Shown here one piece after another: positions 23,198 through 35,088 of a stretch of DNA of 64,000 nucleotides. Within the stretch, counting starts at the first letter, position 1. Every line of letters begins with the position of its first letter. Both the position numbers and the translations under genes were made by a program. The stretch lies in assembly GCA_021734475.1 (NCBI GenBank), contig JAIPIU010000001.1, positions 1 to 64,000 of the forward strand, written 5' to 3'. Under the pieces are notes generated by a model that made no database searches, had not been told where the DNA came from, and saw only the letters and a program-made list of their open reading frames with translations. This DNA is from Candidatus Altimarinota bacterium. Its GTDB lineage: Bacteria; Patescibacteriota; Gracilibacteria; Absconditabacterales; Absconditicoccaceae.

Positions 23198-24268
23198 TTA
23201 GAAATTCGAAGTCACGTCCATTGCTGGATAAGTGTCCTTCAAATACGATTTGATAGCTGTGTACCAGGCATGTCTCCTTTTTTGTAACCCATAAGCGTTA
23301 TTTAGAGCTTCGGGTAATTTTATAAGTAACTTGCCATTCATATCAGGATTGGAGTGAACTCCAGCTTCCTGCATAGCTTTTGATCTATAATTAGACCAAT
23401 TTTTCTGGATAAAAGAATTATAAGCTTCATCATCTATTTTGTACGCTGATAAATCAGGCATATTTTCCATCATGTCAGATTCGATTACAACTGATGGATT
23501 ATTAAATTCCTTCATTTTATCCACAATAAAGTGAATTTGTGAAAGAACTGCTGAATTATCGAGTTCTTTGGGAACTTGACTCAAGAAATCATGAGCTTGT
23601 TTTTCAATATTCTTGATTTCATTAGCATTTATTTTTTCCCATAGCCTCCATCCAGGGATTGGATTATATCCGATAGAAAATACATAGATAGTACTTTTCT
23701 TATCAGGATCATTCAACCAATCTAAATCTGAATTAGATAAATAGTCAGAGAATTTGAAATTACCATTAACATAACCTTCGGTTACATCCACAGCCACAGC
23801 AAAAGCTCTGAAAGGAGTAGTCGTACATGTTTGACTATAAAGCCCAATTTTTTCCATCAGTTCCTCTTTTTTACTATTTTGGAAATAAAAGAACCTGTCT
23901 TGGGTTTGCATACCCAATATAGTATCTCTAATTTCAAAACTTTCCCAGAAGTTCTCATTACCATTTTCCACAAAGAATTCAACATTGACCGAAGTCCCTG
24001 CTTTTACAAGTTGTGCAATTTGGTCAGATAAATCAGCTGGTACAGCTTCTATTGTTCCATCAATAAGAGAGGAGTGAAATGAGAATGATTGACTACCGCC
24101 ATCGTTTTTAGCAAACCACGTTGGTGCCATCAAAAGCATTACAATTAATATGCCTAGACCCACAACTGCAAGAGAAATATAACCGAAAGTTCTTTTTAAA
24201 TTTCCATTCGATACTTTTTTACTCTTTTTGTTATTGGTGTTTTCTGTGAAAATACTTCTTTGTTTCAT
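23198..24268 (-). CDS. Hypothetical single-TM extracytoplasmic protein, TGA-free
   Basis: The 356-residue protein has a basic cytoplasmic N-terminus, one hydrophobic helix at about 28-48 and a soluble domain of ~300 residues. All 18 glycines are GGN, none TGA. The start is preceded by a purine-rich AAAGGGGGGCG, a possible strong ribosome binding site, which is unusual here. It lies 11 bases after the 24280 gene stop, so the two form an operon. A strong terminator follows. The domain (TPFRAFAVAVDVTEGYVNG and later regions) is not one I recognise. Confidence 0.7.
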   Translation of the reverse strand: MKQRSIFTENTNNKKSKKVSNGNLKRTFGYISLAVVGLGILIVMLLMAPTWFAKNDGGSQSFSFHSSLIDGTIEAVPADLSDQIAQLVKAGTSVNVEFFVENGNENFWESFEIRDTILGMQTQDRFFYFQNSKKEELMEKIGLYSQTCTTTPFRAFAVAVDVTEGYVNGNFKFSDYLSNSDLDWLNDPDKKSTIYVFSIGYNPIPGWRLWEKINANEIKNIEKQAHDFLSQVPKELDNSAVLSQIHFIVDKMKEFNNPSVVIESDMMENMPDLSAYKIDDEAYNSFIQKNWSNYRSKAMQEAGVHSNPDMNGKLLIKLPEALNNAYGLQKRRHAWYTAIKSYLKDTYPAMDVTSNF

Positions 24269-24279
24269 AACGCCCCCCT

Positions 24280-25590
24280 TTAGTTAATTGATTTAACAGA
24301 TATTTTGAAAAGATCTCCGGATAATTTAAACTCTCCACTCTCATTTCCAGTTGGAGATGGATACATTGCTTCCACCATTACTGGATTTGGAATATCCTTT
24401 TCAAACTTAGATTTAACAGAAATCTGATTCAATCTGTTAAGTTCGTTATAAAATGTAGTAATATCACCAGAACATTCATTATAAGCTTTTTTGTACTTCT
24501 CCAGTGCAACAGCATAGTTCCCTGCTTTAGCAGTAATCAAAGCAAAGTCTGATTGGTAATCATCTTTTGCTTCATCTAATTCTTTCTGAGTTTTACTAAG
24601 AATTTCTGAAATTTCTTTTTCAAGATTTTCCATTTCTTCGTCAGCATCTTCAGATTTTAATATTGCATCTCTTCTTGAAACTACATTATTTATTTCACTC
24701 TGGATTTGATTGGGTAAACCAGTTTGGTCTCTCCTTCTATATTCCAAAGCGAAAATAATAAAGTTAACAATCAGCGCTACAATCAAAAGTAGTAGTTGAC
24801 TCCATATGGCACCTTCACCATACAACTCAGGTGTTGCTATGATAGGTATTAGTCTGATAAAACTCAAAATAGTACCCATACCAAGCCAAAACCAAGCCCA
24901 AACATTATTTCTATCCAACTCCCATTCACCTTTATCTAAATTAAAATAAATACTTCCTTCATTGTGAGGTAATATTTCTTCGTAAGGTTTCAAGAAGTTT
25001 GGCAATACTGTTGCCGGATCATCTTGGATAAGAGCTTGCATCGCACCATTTTCTTTCATTCGCTGGTTTGCGAGATCGATTTCTTTGTATAGTCTTCGAT
25101 TGATCGCAAAGGCAGGAGCCGCCATAGCATAGAAAATAGCAGCCAAAATAGCCGCTAACATTAGCATTCCAGTTACTTGAATTGACTGGTTACTAGCAAA
25201 AATTATAACACCACCAATAAGGTAGTCCAGTAATGCGACAGCAACTGCACCGATTAACAAACTCCAACTTCTCATAGGATTGGTATGAACCAATACCATA
25301 TCAGCTTCTTTTACGCCAAGCCTTTCTCTGACAGCATTTACAGCATCATTGGCTTTTTGTAATTTTACATTACTTGCTAGGATATCATTAATATTCTTTT
25401 GAAGGGCTGATATTGCTTTATTAGCCTCATCTTTCAGACTACCAATAATACCTTTTGCGGTATCATTCAACTTTTTAACTTCCGATATAAAATCGGATTT
25501 TTGGACATTTCCCAAGAGGGCAACCAAATTTTTGTATATAGAATCAAATTTGGCCCATCCATTAATTTTTTTCAATTCGTCTACGTTCAT
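24280..25590 (-). CDS. Hypothetical four-TM protein with coiled-coil regions, TGA-free
   Basis: The 436-residue protein has an N-terminal helical, coiled-coil-like segment (to ~90), two hydrophobic helices at about 109-132 and 138-163, a loop, two more at about 232-254 and 264-285, then a long Glu/Lys-rich coiled coil (about 297-345) and a soluble tail. All ~22 glycines are GGN. It has a TTGACA/TATAAC promoter and is translationally linked to the 23198 gene. Family not recognised. Codon use contrasts sharply with cysS next door, which uses TGA freely. Confidence 0.7.
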   Translation of the reverse strand: MNVDELKKINGWAKFDSIYKNLVALLGNVQKSDFISEVKKLNDTAKGIIGSLKDEANKAISALQKNINDILASNVKLQKANDAVNAVRERLGVKEADMVLVHTNPMRSWSLLIGAVAVALLDYLIGGVIIFASNQSIQVTGMLMLAAILAAIFYAMAAPAFAINRRLYKEIDLANQRMKENGAMQALIQDDPATVLPNFLKPYEEILPHNEGSIYFNLDKGEWELDRNNVWAWFWLGMGTILSFIRLIPIIATPELYGEGAIWSQLLLLIVALIVNFIIFALEYRRRDQTGLPNQIQSEINNVVSRRDAILKSEDADEEMENLEKEISEILSKTQKELDEAKDDYQSDFALITAKAGNYAVALEKYKKAYNECSGDITTFYNELNRLNQISVKSKFEKDIPNPVMVEAMYPSPTGNESGEFKLSGDLFKISVKSIN

Positions 25591-25650
25591 TATTTTTGTT
25601 TTTAATTTGTTTTACATAATTTTAAAGATCTAATTCATCATAACAAACTT

Positions 25651-25678
25651 GTTATAAATATTCAGACATAAATGTCAA
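25651..25678 (-). promoter_or_regulatory. Sigma-70-type promoter of the 24280/23198 operon
   Basis: On the minus strand TTGACA (25678-25673) and TATAAC (25656-25651) are spaced 16 bases apart, about 60 bases upstream of the ATG at 25590. Confidence 0.6.
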
Positions 25679-25721
25679 CTGTAAATAATATATAAATATA
25701 CTAATGTCTATTATTACTAAA

Positions 25722-26090
25722 CTAAAAAAAGTGAACCAGTAAAAACCAGCTCACTATATGTTTTCAACCTACTAGATCATCCAAAATACATTTCATCGAA
25801 TTAGCTAATCTACCAAGAATAGCAAATACAATAAGAATAATTGATATAATCATAAGTGGATAAGAGTGTACCAATAATAAATGAAAACAAAGAAAAACAA
25901 TTCCAATAAACAGCATCAGTTTTGCTATATCTTTTTTTAGTTCTTCTTTATTCATTTCCTTTATATCTTCATCTTTGACTTTGTCATTTGTTCTGATTAT
26001 AAATATAATTTCAAAAATCAGTCCAAATGTATTCATCCATATCAAGGTACTAATATACCTATAATTGTTATAAATTTTTTCCCAGTCCAT
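25722..26090 (-). CDS. Small membrane protein; ends at TGA (25764) or reads on to TAG (25722)
   Basis: The ATG is at 26090. The body has three hydrophobic helices (about 12-33, 56-72 and 75-93), and its four glycines are all GGN. After DDLVG comes a TGA at 25766-25764. As a stop it gives 108 residues; as Gly the frame runs 14 codons further to TAG, straight through the terminator hairpin at 25731-25754. The hairpin position suggests that the original gene ended at the TGA. This looks like a gene from a standard-code donor whose stop has lost its meaning. The coordinates given are those of the read-through form. Confidence 0.6.
25731..25754 (-). terminator. Intrinsic terminator overlapping the read-through tail of the 26090 gene
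   Basis: On the minus strand GTGAGCTGGT pairs with ACTGGTTCAC (with wobbles) around a T loop, followed by seven T. On the plus strand the pairing is poorer. Confidence 0.7.
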
Positions 26091-26114
26091 ATCTATTTGT
26101 TTTTATTTTTACGA

Positions 26115-26142
26115 AATATAGATAAATTTTTATAAAAGTCAA
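26115..26142 (-). promoter_or_regulatory. Sigma-70-type promoter of the 26090 gene
   Basis: TTGACT (26142-26137) and TATATT (26120-26115) on the minus strand are 16 bases apart, just upstream of the ATG. Confidence 0.5.
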
Positions 26143-26146
26143 TAAA

Positions 26147-26177
26147 AATCCCTAGGTAAATCTTAGGGATTTTTTTA
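26147..26177 (-). terminator. Bidirectional terminator after the 26205-27425 genes
   Basis: Arms AATCCCTA and TAGGGATT are flanked by an A-run on one side and a T-run on the other, so the hairpin can end transcription in both directions. The upstream minus-strand gene ends at 26205. Confidence 0.75.
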
Positions 26178-26204
26178 ATACGGAAAATCTAGTATATTTA
26201 TAAA

Positions 26205-26909
26205 TTATTCTCCAGGGATGCATCCATTCATTAGATTTTTTGATAATCTATAGTTTTCTTTGATATCTTTTATAAATTCTTTTACAGTTCATTTTACTCA
26301 CAATCATTCATAATTATTTCAGACTTTTCAATTTTTTTCTTTTGCCCACACAATTCATTTATAATTAAATTCTCAACTTTCTACTACGCTTATAAATTTA
26401 ATTAGATTATCTGGTTTATCTAAGTTTTTAAAATCAATTTTAATATCAGAATTTTGTGGTTTAAATTCCAATAAAACTCATCTAGAAAGAATTTTTTTGA
26501 ATTCTTTTATTTTATCTTCTTTATTTTTTTCAATTCATTTCTCATCCATATTTGTGAAGATTTTTTTAATAGGATAAGTTTCTTTATCTTTTTGATTTTC
26601 AAAATCATTTAGTATCAATACCAATTTATTATTAGCTAGTCACTTATCTTTCATATCTTCCAAAAGTTTTGATAATGATCAAATAGATTTCATATTATCT
26701 TTTATTTTAATTAGATTTTTCTTTTGGCTAGATGTAAGATTATCTATATTAAAAAATTCTACAATATTTTTGTCTAATTTATCCTTTATTTCTCCAAACT
26801 TTTCTTCATCTTTTTTATTCCATTTTTCTATATTTTTTTTAAGATCTTTTAAATCTTTTCCAAATTCATCAAGGAAATATAAATCTTCATTAATTTCTAA
26901 ATTAGCCAT
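26205..26909 (-). CDS. Charged coiled-coil hypothetical protein
   Basis: The 234-residue cytoplasmic protein is very rich in Lys, Glu, Asp and Asn. Residues 15-110 look like a long helix or coiled coil (DLKDLKKNIEKWNKKDEE). A more globular C-terminus (about 150-234) includes FISVVESGEFNYKGIVWAKE and ends CIPGE. In-frame TGAs are used as Gly. It lies 18 bases downstream of another Lys/Asn-rich protein gene and the M23-like gene upstream of that, possibly as one operon. No family recognised. Confidence 0.65.
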
Positions 26910-26927
26910 ATTTACAAATATTAAATA

Positions 26928-27425
26928 TTAAAAATTTATTTTTCTATTTATTACTTCTTTTATTGCCTCATGAAATCATAGAATTTCAGATTTATAGTTA
27001 TTTATTTTATTTTGATTAGGATTGTTTTTACCATATTCTTTAATTAAATTTTTTGTAGAATAATCATATAAATAAGAAGTTTGTTTATAATCAAATATTT
27101 CTTTTTTACTTGATATATCTTTCAATACATTTTCTTCTTTTCATTTACTACTTTTTACATAATTCAAAAGAAGTTTATGAAAGTCTAATATATCATTCCA
27201 TAGTTCCAAATCATTTTCTTTTACGATATTATATTTTTCCATATCCAAAGTTTCTCGTCATTTGAATTTTTTAAAATCTTTCAATATTTCATTATACTCA
27301 TTTAGTTTTTTATCAGGATCTTCTAGATTATTTAATTTGTTATTTATGATATCTTTTTTAATTTCTTCAAAATTATTATTAAATCATAGTTTATCATTTA
27401 AGCTTTTTATTTCAAAATTTTCCAT
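26928..27425 (-). CDS. Lys/Asn-rich helical hypothetical protein
   Basis: The 165-residue protein has no signal or membrane helix and is dominated by charged helices (NLEDPDKKLNEYNEILKDF). The ATG at 27425 lies 23 bases after the stop of the M23-like gene, and the next gene starts 18 bases downstream. The three may act together, but no function is evident. Confidence 0.6.
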
Positions 27426-27448
27426 ATTTATAATTTATATTATATAAA

Positions 27449-29371
27449 CTATTTTTTAATTACTTGTGTAGATCCACTCATTATTTTAGCTTTTTCTTCA
27501 TCGTCCCATTTGTTTGGATTTTGTCATGTTCTAAATGGGTAGTCTTCTGGTACATAATATCATTTGATCTGACTCAAACATTTCAAAACATTTGTTTGTC
27601 GATTGATAGGACTAGATGCATAGATTTTTCCATCTTCATTACCATATCTGGATAATTGTTTAATCGTATGATAGTTTCATAAATAGCTATTATTCAATGT
27701 CAAAGGTATCATTCTAGCTCATGCAAAAGCTGATCAATATCATATTCTATCTCATCTATCATTATTTCATACATTTCATATATTATTTGATGTTGATAGA
27801 TATTTTCATAATGTACTTTCAGCAAATGCTATACATATTACAACATCTCTATCTATATTTGTGTTTTTTACTGCATCTTCCCAGAATGCTAGTTCCCTAT
27901 ATACTCATACTCAGTATCTAGTTAAAAAGTCATCTGCTCTTTCCAGTTTTGTATCTCCAGAGGCAAATTTCAAATTAGTGATATCTATTGGTCTAGCATA
28001 TTTATCATTCAAAAATTTTATACGATATTCATCTGGTAAAATATTTTTACTACCCACGACACTTAGATCAAGCTCTCTTAGTGGGTCAATAGCTATTCAA
28101 TTTTTAAATAAATAGAAAGTTAGATTTGGTCAATTAGACACAAATCCAGCTCATTTAGTGCCTGGTTCTCATCAGCTATATCATATTAATTGTCCTCTTT
28201 TTATTACATCTCATTCTTTTATATCAATTTTATTTAGATACATATATACAGATATATATCATCTCATATGAGCTACCATTACTCGATTTATTCCAAATCA
28301 ATCTGTATCAGATACATGATATACAACTCCATCACGTGTTGAATAGACGGGAGTGAATTGGTCAGCTTTCAAAGATATTCATCGTCATGGTACTCAATAT
28401 TTTTCTTGTATTTCTTCATCTCCAAAATAATTTTCAATATTATATACAGGATAAATTGGTCGAGCAACTGGAGCCGTCTCTTTTTCTGACTCATCTTCTG
28501 TTTTATTAAATTCTTTTAATTTATCGTCTATATCAAAAGAAGCTTTATATTTTTTTCTAGCTATATCATCCACAAAAGTCATAATAGCATCGTGAACATC
28601 TTTTCTGCTAGTCAAAACTTTATTTATAGTTCAATTCAATTCTTGTCTATTTTTATATAAATCAATAAATTTTACCAAATAATTTTTTTTCTGTTGTAGT
28701 TTATCTAGTTGGTTTTCATAATCTTTGATTTCATCTTTTGCTTTTATTTTCATTTGATTTAATTTTCTGATTTTTTCCAAATTCATATCTTGATCATCAT
28801 CCAAATTTCACATTAAATCATTAAACTGCAACAACATCGATTTAACTAAACTTTCTCAAACTAATGTACGTGGAATATTATCTGACTTGGCTAATAATTT
28901 TATATCATCTATAGTATCTGTCTGATTATTATAAATTTCATTATCCATTTTATATATAAAATTAGTGAATTGTTCTATATATTCTTTGGTATATCACATT
29001 CAATCTCTAGTAGTTTTTAGATCTTCTGCAGATGATAAGATCTGTTTTTTATATACAGATATTTTTTTCAACATACTAGAAACCTTGTTTGTTGTTTGAT
29101 TGATATCGCTTATTACACGGACTATTTCATTTCTTGTTTCCCTATATTTATCGCTAATTTCCATATTTTCACCATGTCTTTCCATATTATCTAGTTCATA
29201 TAGTTGTTTTGTTATACTATCTACACTTTCTTGTAGATCATCGATATTTTTTACTGCTCATTTTACATCAAAATCTTCAAAATCTTCCTGTGATTGGTAA
29301 GATTCTTGAGCATTTACAAAACAGAATGTAAATAAACCAACAATAATTAAATAAAATCAGATTTTCTTCAT
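27449..29371 (-). CDS. Secreted coiled-coil protein with degenerate M23 domain and lysozyme-like C-terminus
   Basis: The 640-residue protein has a signal peptide (about 1-21), a long coiled coil (about 35-290), an M23/LytM-type beta domain (about 340-440) and a C-terminal helical domain (about 480-620). The M23 zinc motifs are degenerate: the usual HxxxD position reads GRGISLKAD, and the HxH position reads GPNLTFYLF, without the metal-binding histidines. The order resembles EnvC/NlpD-type activators, which regulate amidases rather than cut peptidoglycan. The C-terminal domain (VVICIAFAESTLGKYLS) recalls a goose-lysozyme or transglycosylase fold with a possible catalytic Glu. I infer a cell-division or wall-remodelling factor. 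Confidence 0.75.
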
Positions 29372-29498
29372 TTTATACGATTATCACATAGATAAAATTC
29401 CATATAACAATTTTACTCCAAAATTTAATATTTAAAAGTTTCTGAGCACCAAAATCAAAATACGAGTTGACATTTTTATATAAATTTATCAATAATAA

Positions 29499-29525
29499 AA
29501 GGTATGCCTCAAACAGACATACCTT
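29499..29525 (-). terminator. Intrinsic terminator after the 29534 gene
   Basis: AAGGTATG pairs with CATACCTT; on the minus strand the stem is followed by TTTTATTATT. Confidence 0.75.
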
Positions 29526-29533
29526 GGTAGATA

Positions 29534-29941
29534 TTATTTTTCTTCCCAGAATCCTTTAAAAATCCTTAAACCTTTGATTTCTAAATTAAATTGAGCTCTA
29601 CAAATACTGCAAGTTACAGACCATCCTTTTTTTTCCATATCCCAATCAAAATCAGTATCTTTTCTACAATCAGGACAATGGTCATGCATAATCAGCTGAA
29701 CTTCTCCAAGTTTAAGTATTTCAGCATTCTCCAATAAGACTGAATTATATTGTCCTTTCTTTCTCCTTAGTTTTTTTACTAACTCTGAAATTAGATAAAT
29801 AAATCCAATCAAAGCCAATAATCCAAGGGGAATAATCCAAGTAACAAATAATCCCCATTTACCAGTTTCCAAAAATTCTGATGAACAGGCCGACAAAATA
29901 ATAGTCAAGCACAGAAATAAAGCAAAATAAACTCTTTTCAT
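29534..29941 (-). CDS. Lipoprotein-like membrane protein with zinc ribbon, TGA-free
   Basis: The 135-residue protein starts with a lipoprotein-type signal (lipobox LSAC, Cys19), followed by a second hydrophobic helix (about 32-52), a basic patch and a C-terminal four-Cys segment with CPDC and CSIC pairs about 25 residues apart, typical of a zinc ribbon. All nine glycines are GGN. A single promoter-terminator unit is likely. If the first helix is instead a TM segment, the ribbon would be cytoplasmic. Function unknown. Confidence 0.7.
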   Translation of the reverse strand: MKRVYFALFLCLTIILSACSSEFLETGKWGLFVTWIIPLGLLALIGFIYLISELVKKLRRKKGQYNSVLLENAEILKLGEVQLIMHDHCPDCRKDTDFDWDMEKKGWSVTCSICRAQFNLEIKGLRIFKGFWEEK

Positions 29942-29999
29942 ATATTTAAATTTTTATTGTTGACTTATTTATATATTATGATATATAAGAAAAGTTATT

Positions 30000-30452
30000 C
30001 TATTTTCAATATCTTTTTCTCATTTTATCAGCTATTTTTAAATATTGTTTATCATCAAAAAATATACGATTTTCAGAATCTTCATCACTCATTACATATA
30101 CAGTATGATCTGGTATCAAGTGAAAATGTAGATGATTAACAGATTTTCATATTTTTTGTTTAGATAGACCATCTCTCAATAACAAAGAAATATTTTTATG
30201 GTCTTTGTGTAGTTTTACATCTCGTTTATCTATTAGATTATGCATTTGAATTAATTCTTTATGTGTTAGTGCTTTTAATAGGCATACATGTCTTTTGGGT
30301 ACTATCAAAATATGATCTTTTGTGTATGGAGAACGAGCTGGTATTACATAAAAATATTTTTTCTCTTCCAACATATTTTCTTTTTTTTCATTACAAAAAG
30401 GACAAAAATGTTTCTTTTCAAATTTTTTTACTACATCTATATATCTAACCAT
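30000..30452 (-). CDS. HIT-family hydrolase
   Basis: The 150-residue histidine-triad protein has an N-terminal CPFC pair (HFCPFCNEKKEN), the strands YFYVIPARSPYTKDHILIVPK and the catalytic triad HLHFHLIP near residue 116. HIT enzymes hydrolyse dinucleoside polyphosphates or AMP-linked compounds. The start is ATG 30452. In-frame TGAs are read as Gly, and translation stops at TAG 30000. No functional link to the neighbours is evident. Confidence 0.9.
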
Positions 30453-30521
30453 CAATTAAATTTTAAATATAAAAAAAAATTATAGTTAGAAATGTTTATT
30501 TTGTCAAAAGATAAATATTTT

Positions 30522-32996
30522 CTATTTATCATATCCAATTTCTAAAACTTTATCCCAAATTTCCATGTCTTGAATCTGTTGGCTATGAGTTACTACAAAA
30601 AATTTCATATTTCTAGATTTTACAAAATCTTCTATCATATCAGCAACTTTTCATACAGTATCTACATCTAGATTATTTATAGTTTCATCCAAGAATAAGA
30701 TAGGGGAGCGTATATAGCTAGATATGGCAAGCATCCACACAAGTTTTAAAATAATTTTTTGTCATCAACTTAAACTTTTTACATCTCTTTCTCATTTTTC
30801 ATCCAATATTTTAATTTCAAGTTCCAGTTTATCAGAACTAGTTTTGATTAGATCAAAACTAACTTGATAGTCTACGCTTTGATTTAGATATACATTTACT
30901 ATTTCATTTAATATTGGTAGATTATCCTGTAAAACCAATAATAATAGCTCTTTGGATAATATGAGATATAGATTATTTAATATTTTTTCTTCTTCTTTTA
31001 GCCCTTTTACTAATATTTGATTTCTTTTAAAATCTTCTATTAAATTATCTATATCACGATAAATATTTTTCATTTCAGTATTATTTCTTTCAATAGTTTT
31101 TATTTTTTCGATATTCAAATTATTTACTTGTTTATCTATACTTATTAGATCTTTATCAATATCTTCAATTTTAATTTTTATTTCTTTTTCCTTGTTTTCT
31201 ATATTAGCTAGATGTAATTTGTTTTTTTCTATTTGTAATTCAAAATCTTTCAATTTATTGTAATCTGATTCCAAATCTAATATTTCTTTATCTATACTTT
31301 TAATTTTTATTTCATTGTTTTGATATTGATTATTGATTATTTCTATATTCTTATAATCAACTTTTTCTAGAAATTCTTTTATGATTTTTATATCTTCTTC
31401 AATTTTTTTTACCAATACGTGTTTTTTTTCAGAATTTTTTAAATTTTCATTTAGTTCAACGATTTTTTTATCTATATTTTCATTTTTTATTTTCTCTTCT
31501 ATTTCGATTTTTTCTTTTTCTATCTTTAATTTTTGTTCTTCTAGACTATCAAAACTTTTTTTATTTATTATCTTTATAAAAGGACAATTAGATCAAATTT
31601 TCTCACATTCAAATTTTTCTTGTTCCTGTATATTTTTGTTAAAATCAGTTAGTCTTTGATTTATTTTTAGATATTGTTCATCATAAAGTTTCTTTTTTTC
31701 ATTTAAGTTTTTTATCTCTGTATTTATTTTATCTTCAAAATTTTTAATTTCCAATAGTATATTCTTTTTTTCTCCATCCAGAGATCTTCATTTATTGATA
31801 ATATCTCTTACAAACAAATAGAAACTATTCATATTTTTATTTTCTAATTCATTATCTATTAACTCTTTATTATTACTACAAAAATTTTCAAAAGTTCATA
31901 CATTTATACCTTTTTCCAAATCCAATTGATTATCCAATAATATTTTTTTTTCTTCTTTTTTTCTCTTTATTTTGTTTGGATCTATAGATTTTATTTTATC
32001 TTCTATATTTTTCATTTCTATTTCAGTATTCTTTTTGTCCGATTCTATATTTTTAAAATTATTTTCATTCTCAGTTTTAGATTTCAAAAACTGATCTTTC
32101 TTGTTTATTAAGTTTTGATAAAAAGATTTTTGGGTTTCAATTTTTTCATCCAATTTATTATTTAATTCTTTTGGGAAATCAGATATAGAAAATTCGTTGA
32201 TATTTATTTTTTCTTGTATCCTTTCTATTTCATCAAAAAAATCTTCATATTCTTTTGTATCAAATCATTCCAGATTTTCTTCTCTAATTTTTTGAAATAA
32301 TCATATATAATCTTCCAAAAATTTTCTAAGTTTAAAATTGTGATTTGTGCTATCTTCATTAGCTTTTATTTTTGCTACTACATCTCTTTTTTTTTCTGCA
32401 ACTTCATCTTTTGCTTCATCTATACCGATTAATCTAAATATGTTTTTTAGTACATTCAATCTTTCGCTTGGTAGCATTTCAAAAATATTATCAGTGTCTT
32501 GCATCAAAAACACAGTACTCAAAAATACTTCTTTTGGTTCCAAAAAACTATTTAAATGTAATTGTAAATCAGTTTCATTTTTAAACTTTATCTCTTCTAA
32601 ATTATATTTTCCGCTATCTTTCAATAAATCTTGAATATCTATATCATTCGTCAATAAATCATCATTTATTCTTTCCAAAATTTCCAATCCATCAACTTTA
32701 AACAATACTGATTGACAACTATCTTTATTCTTTCATTTTAATAAATTTCTTACTATCAAATATTTTTCTCATTCAAAATCAAAAAGAATTTTTATAAATC
32801 AGTCTTTACTATTTATATTCAATAGGTTTCTAGTAGAATGTTTATACAAAGCATACATAGGCCCATCAAAAAACAAAAAACTTTTACCAGTTCCTATAGG
32901 TGCTTTTATTAAATATTTTCAATTATCAAAAAAAACACTGATTAATTTATCCTTAAATGGTCATATATTTTTGTATGAAATTGCTATTAAATCCAC
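30522..32996 (-). CDS. Rad50/SbcC-like SMC-family ATPase
   Basis: The 824-residue protein has ATPase halves at both ends and a long coiled coil between. The N-terminus carries Walker A KAPIGTGKS and the Q-loop region FLMQDTDNIFEML. The C-terminus has the ABC signature SLSGGQK, Walker B PILFLDETINNLD and the switch VVTHSQQ. A Cys pair near the middle (CEKIGSNCPF, about residue 465) sits where Rad50 has its zinc hook, but with a non-canonical spacing. GTG 32996 is the chosen start, since no ATG lies after the upstream TAA. Rad50/SbcC tethers and processes DNA ends with the SbcD/Mre11 nuclease, which is not seen in this window. Confidence 0.85.
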
Positions 32997-33161
32997 TATT
33001 GAAATTATAAATTATAAAAACACAAGATATAAATTAAGGTAATGAGTTTTTTTTTCAAGATATTATCCTAAATAATTATATTTGACTTTATTTATAAAAT
33101 ATATAGGATAAAATTATCCGAAATAAAAAACCAATATAAATTCCAAACAAAAAACTATTTT

Positions 33162-33488
33162 ATGGAAAAGACTTATACCAAAGTTACCTTTAAACCACTT
33201 TCAGGTGGTCGTTATCGCTGTAACCAAACAGGAGTTGTACTTAAAAAAACCAAGACACAGAGTTACAAAAGAATGTTACTCAACGCAGGTAAAGTACCAG
33301 AAAAAGAAAAAATCTACAACTATCGTAATAGTGTTAATAAAGGATCTAGAATATCTTGTCCTCAATGTCATAGTAGTATCCGGATTTCAAATTCTTCTGG
33401 GATATATAGATGTTCCAATGATCATAGAGTAAACGTTACGAATGTTGTCGAAAAACAAAGACAGAGTTTTGGTTTCTCTTGGTGGTAA
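33162..33488 (+). CDS. Small zinc-ribbon protein, TGA-free
   Basis: The 108-residue basic protein has a first Cys region (RYRCNQTG) and a C-terminal CPQC ... RCSNDH arrangement consistent with a zinc ribbon. All seven glycines are GGN. It lies alone between two minus-strand genes, with a strong terminator immediately after. The high Arg/Lys content suggests nucleic-acid binding, which is an inference only. Confidence 0.7.
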   Translation: MEKTYTKVTFKPLSGGRYRCNQTGVVLKKTKTQSYKRMLLNAGKVPEKEKIYNYRNSVNKGSRISCPQCHSSIRISNSSGIYRCSNDHRVNVTNVVEKQRQSFGFSWW

Positions 33489-33497
33489 GAAAATAAT

Positions 33498-33531
33498 AAT
33501 TCTTTGGATTTTTATCCAAAGAATTTTTTTT
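33498..33531 (+). terminator. Intrinsic terminator after the zinc-ribbon gene
   Basis: AATTCTTTGG pairs with CCAAAGAATT around ATTTTTAT, followed by eight T that overlap the stop codon of the convergent gene. Confidence 0.85.
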
Positions 33532-33766
33532 ATTCTTTTTTACTCTTTTTAACTTTTTTCTTTATTTTTTGATACAATTCTTCAGATACAAGTCTAGCTC
33601 ATATCAGTATCAAAATTACTCAATTTACAAAAGGGTTGATAATATTCAATGCTCATACAATAATCAAAAAACCACCCAAAATATATCTTATACTTTTGGG
33701 TAATTTCATTAATTTTTCATAATTTTTTTTCAAGAAGTTATAGATTATGATTAGATATTTTTTCAT
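33530..33766 (-). CDS. Small two-helix membrane protein
   Basis: The 78-residue protein has two adjacent hydrophobic helices (about 25-40 and 43-58) and a strongly basic C-terminal tail (KIKKKVKKSKKE). Several glycines are TGA. It lies 11 bases downstream of the enolase stop and may be co-transcribed with it. It resembles small PGPGW-type transmembrane proteins only in size and charge. Confidence 0.6.
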
Positions 33767-33777
33767 CTTTTAGAAAA

Positions 33778-35040
<1,263 letters not shown>

Positions 35041-35088
35041 TTTTATTTTTTGATATAATAAAAAACAACAAATCTCTTTATATTATTT

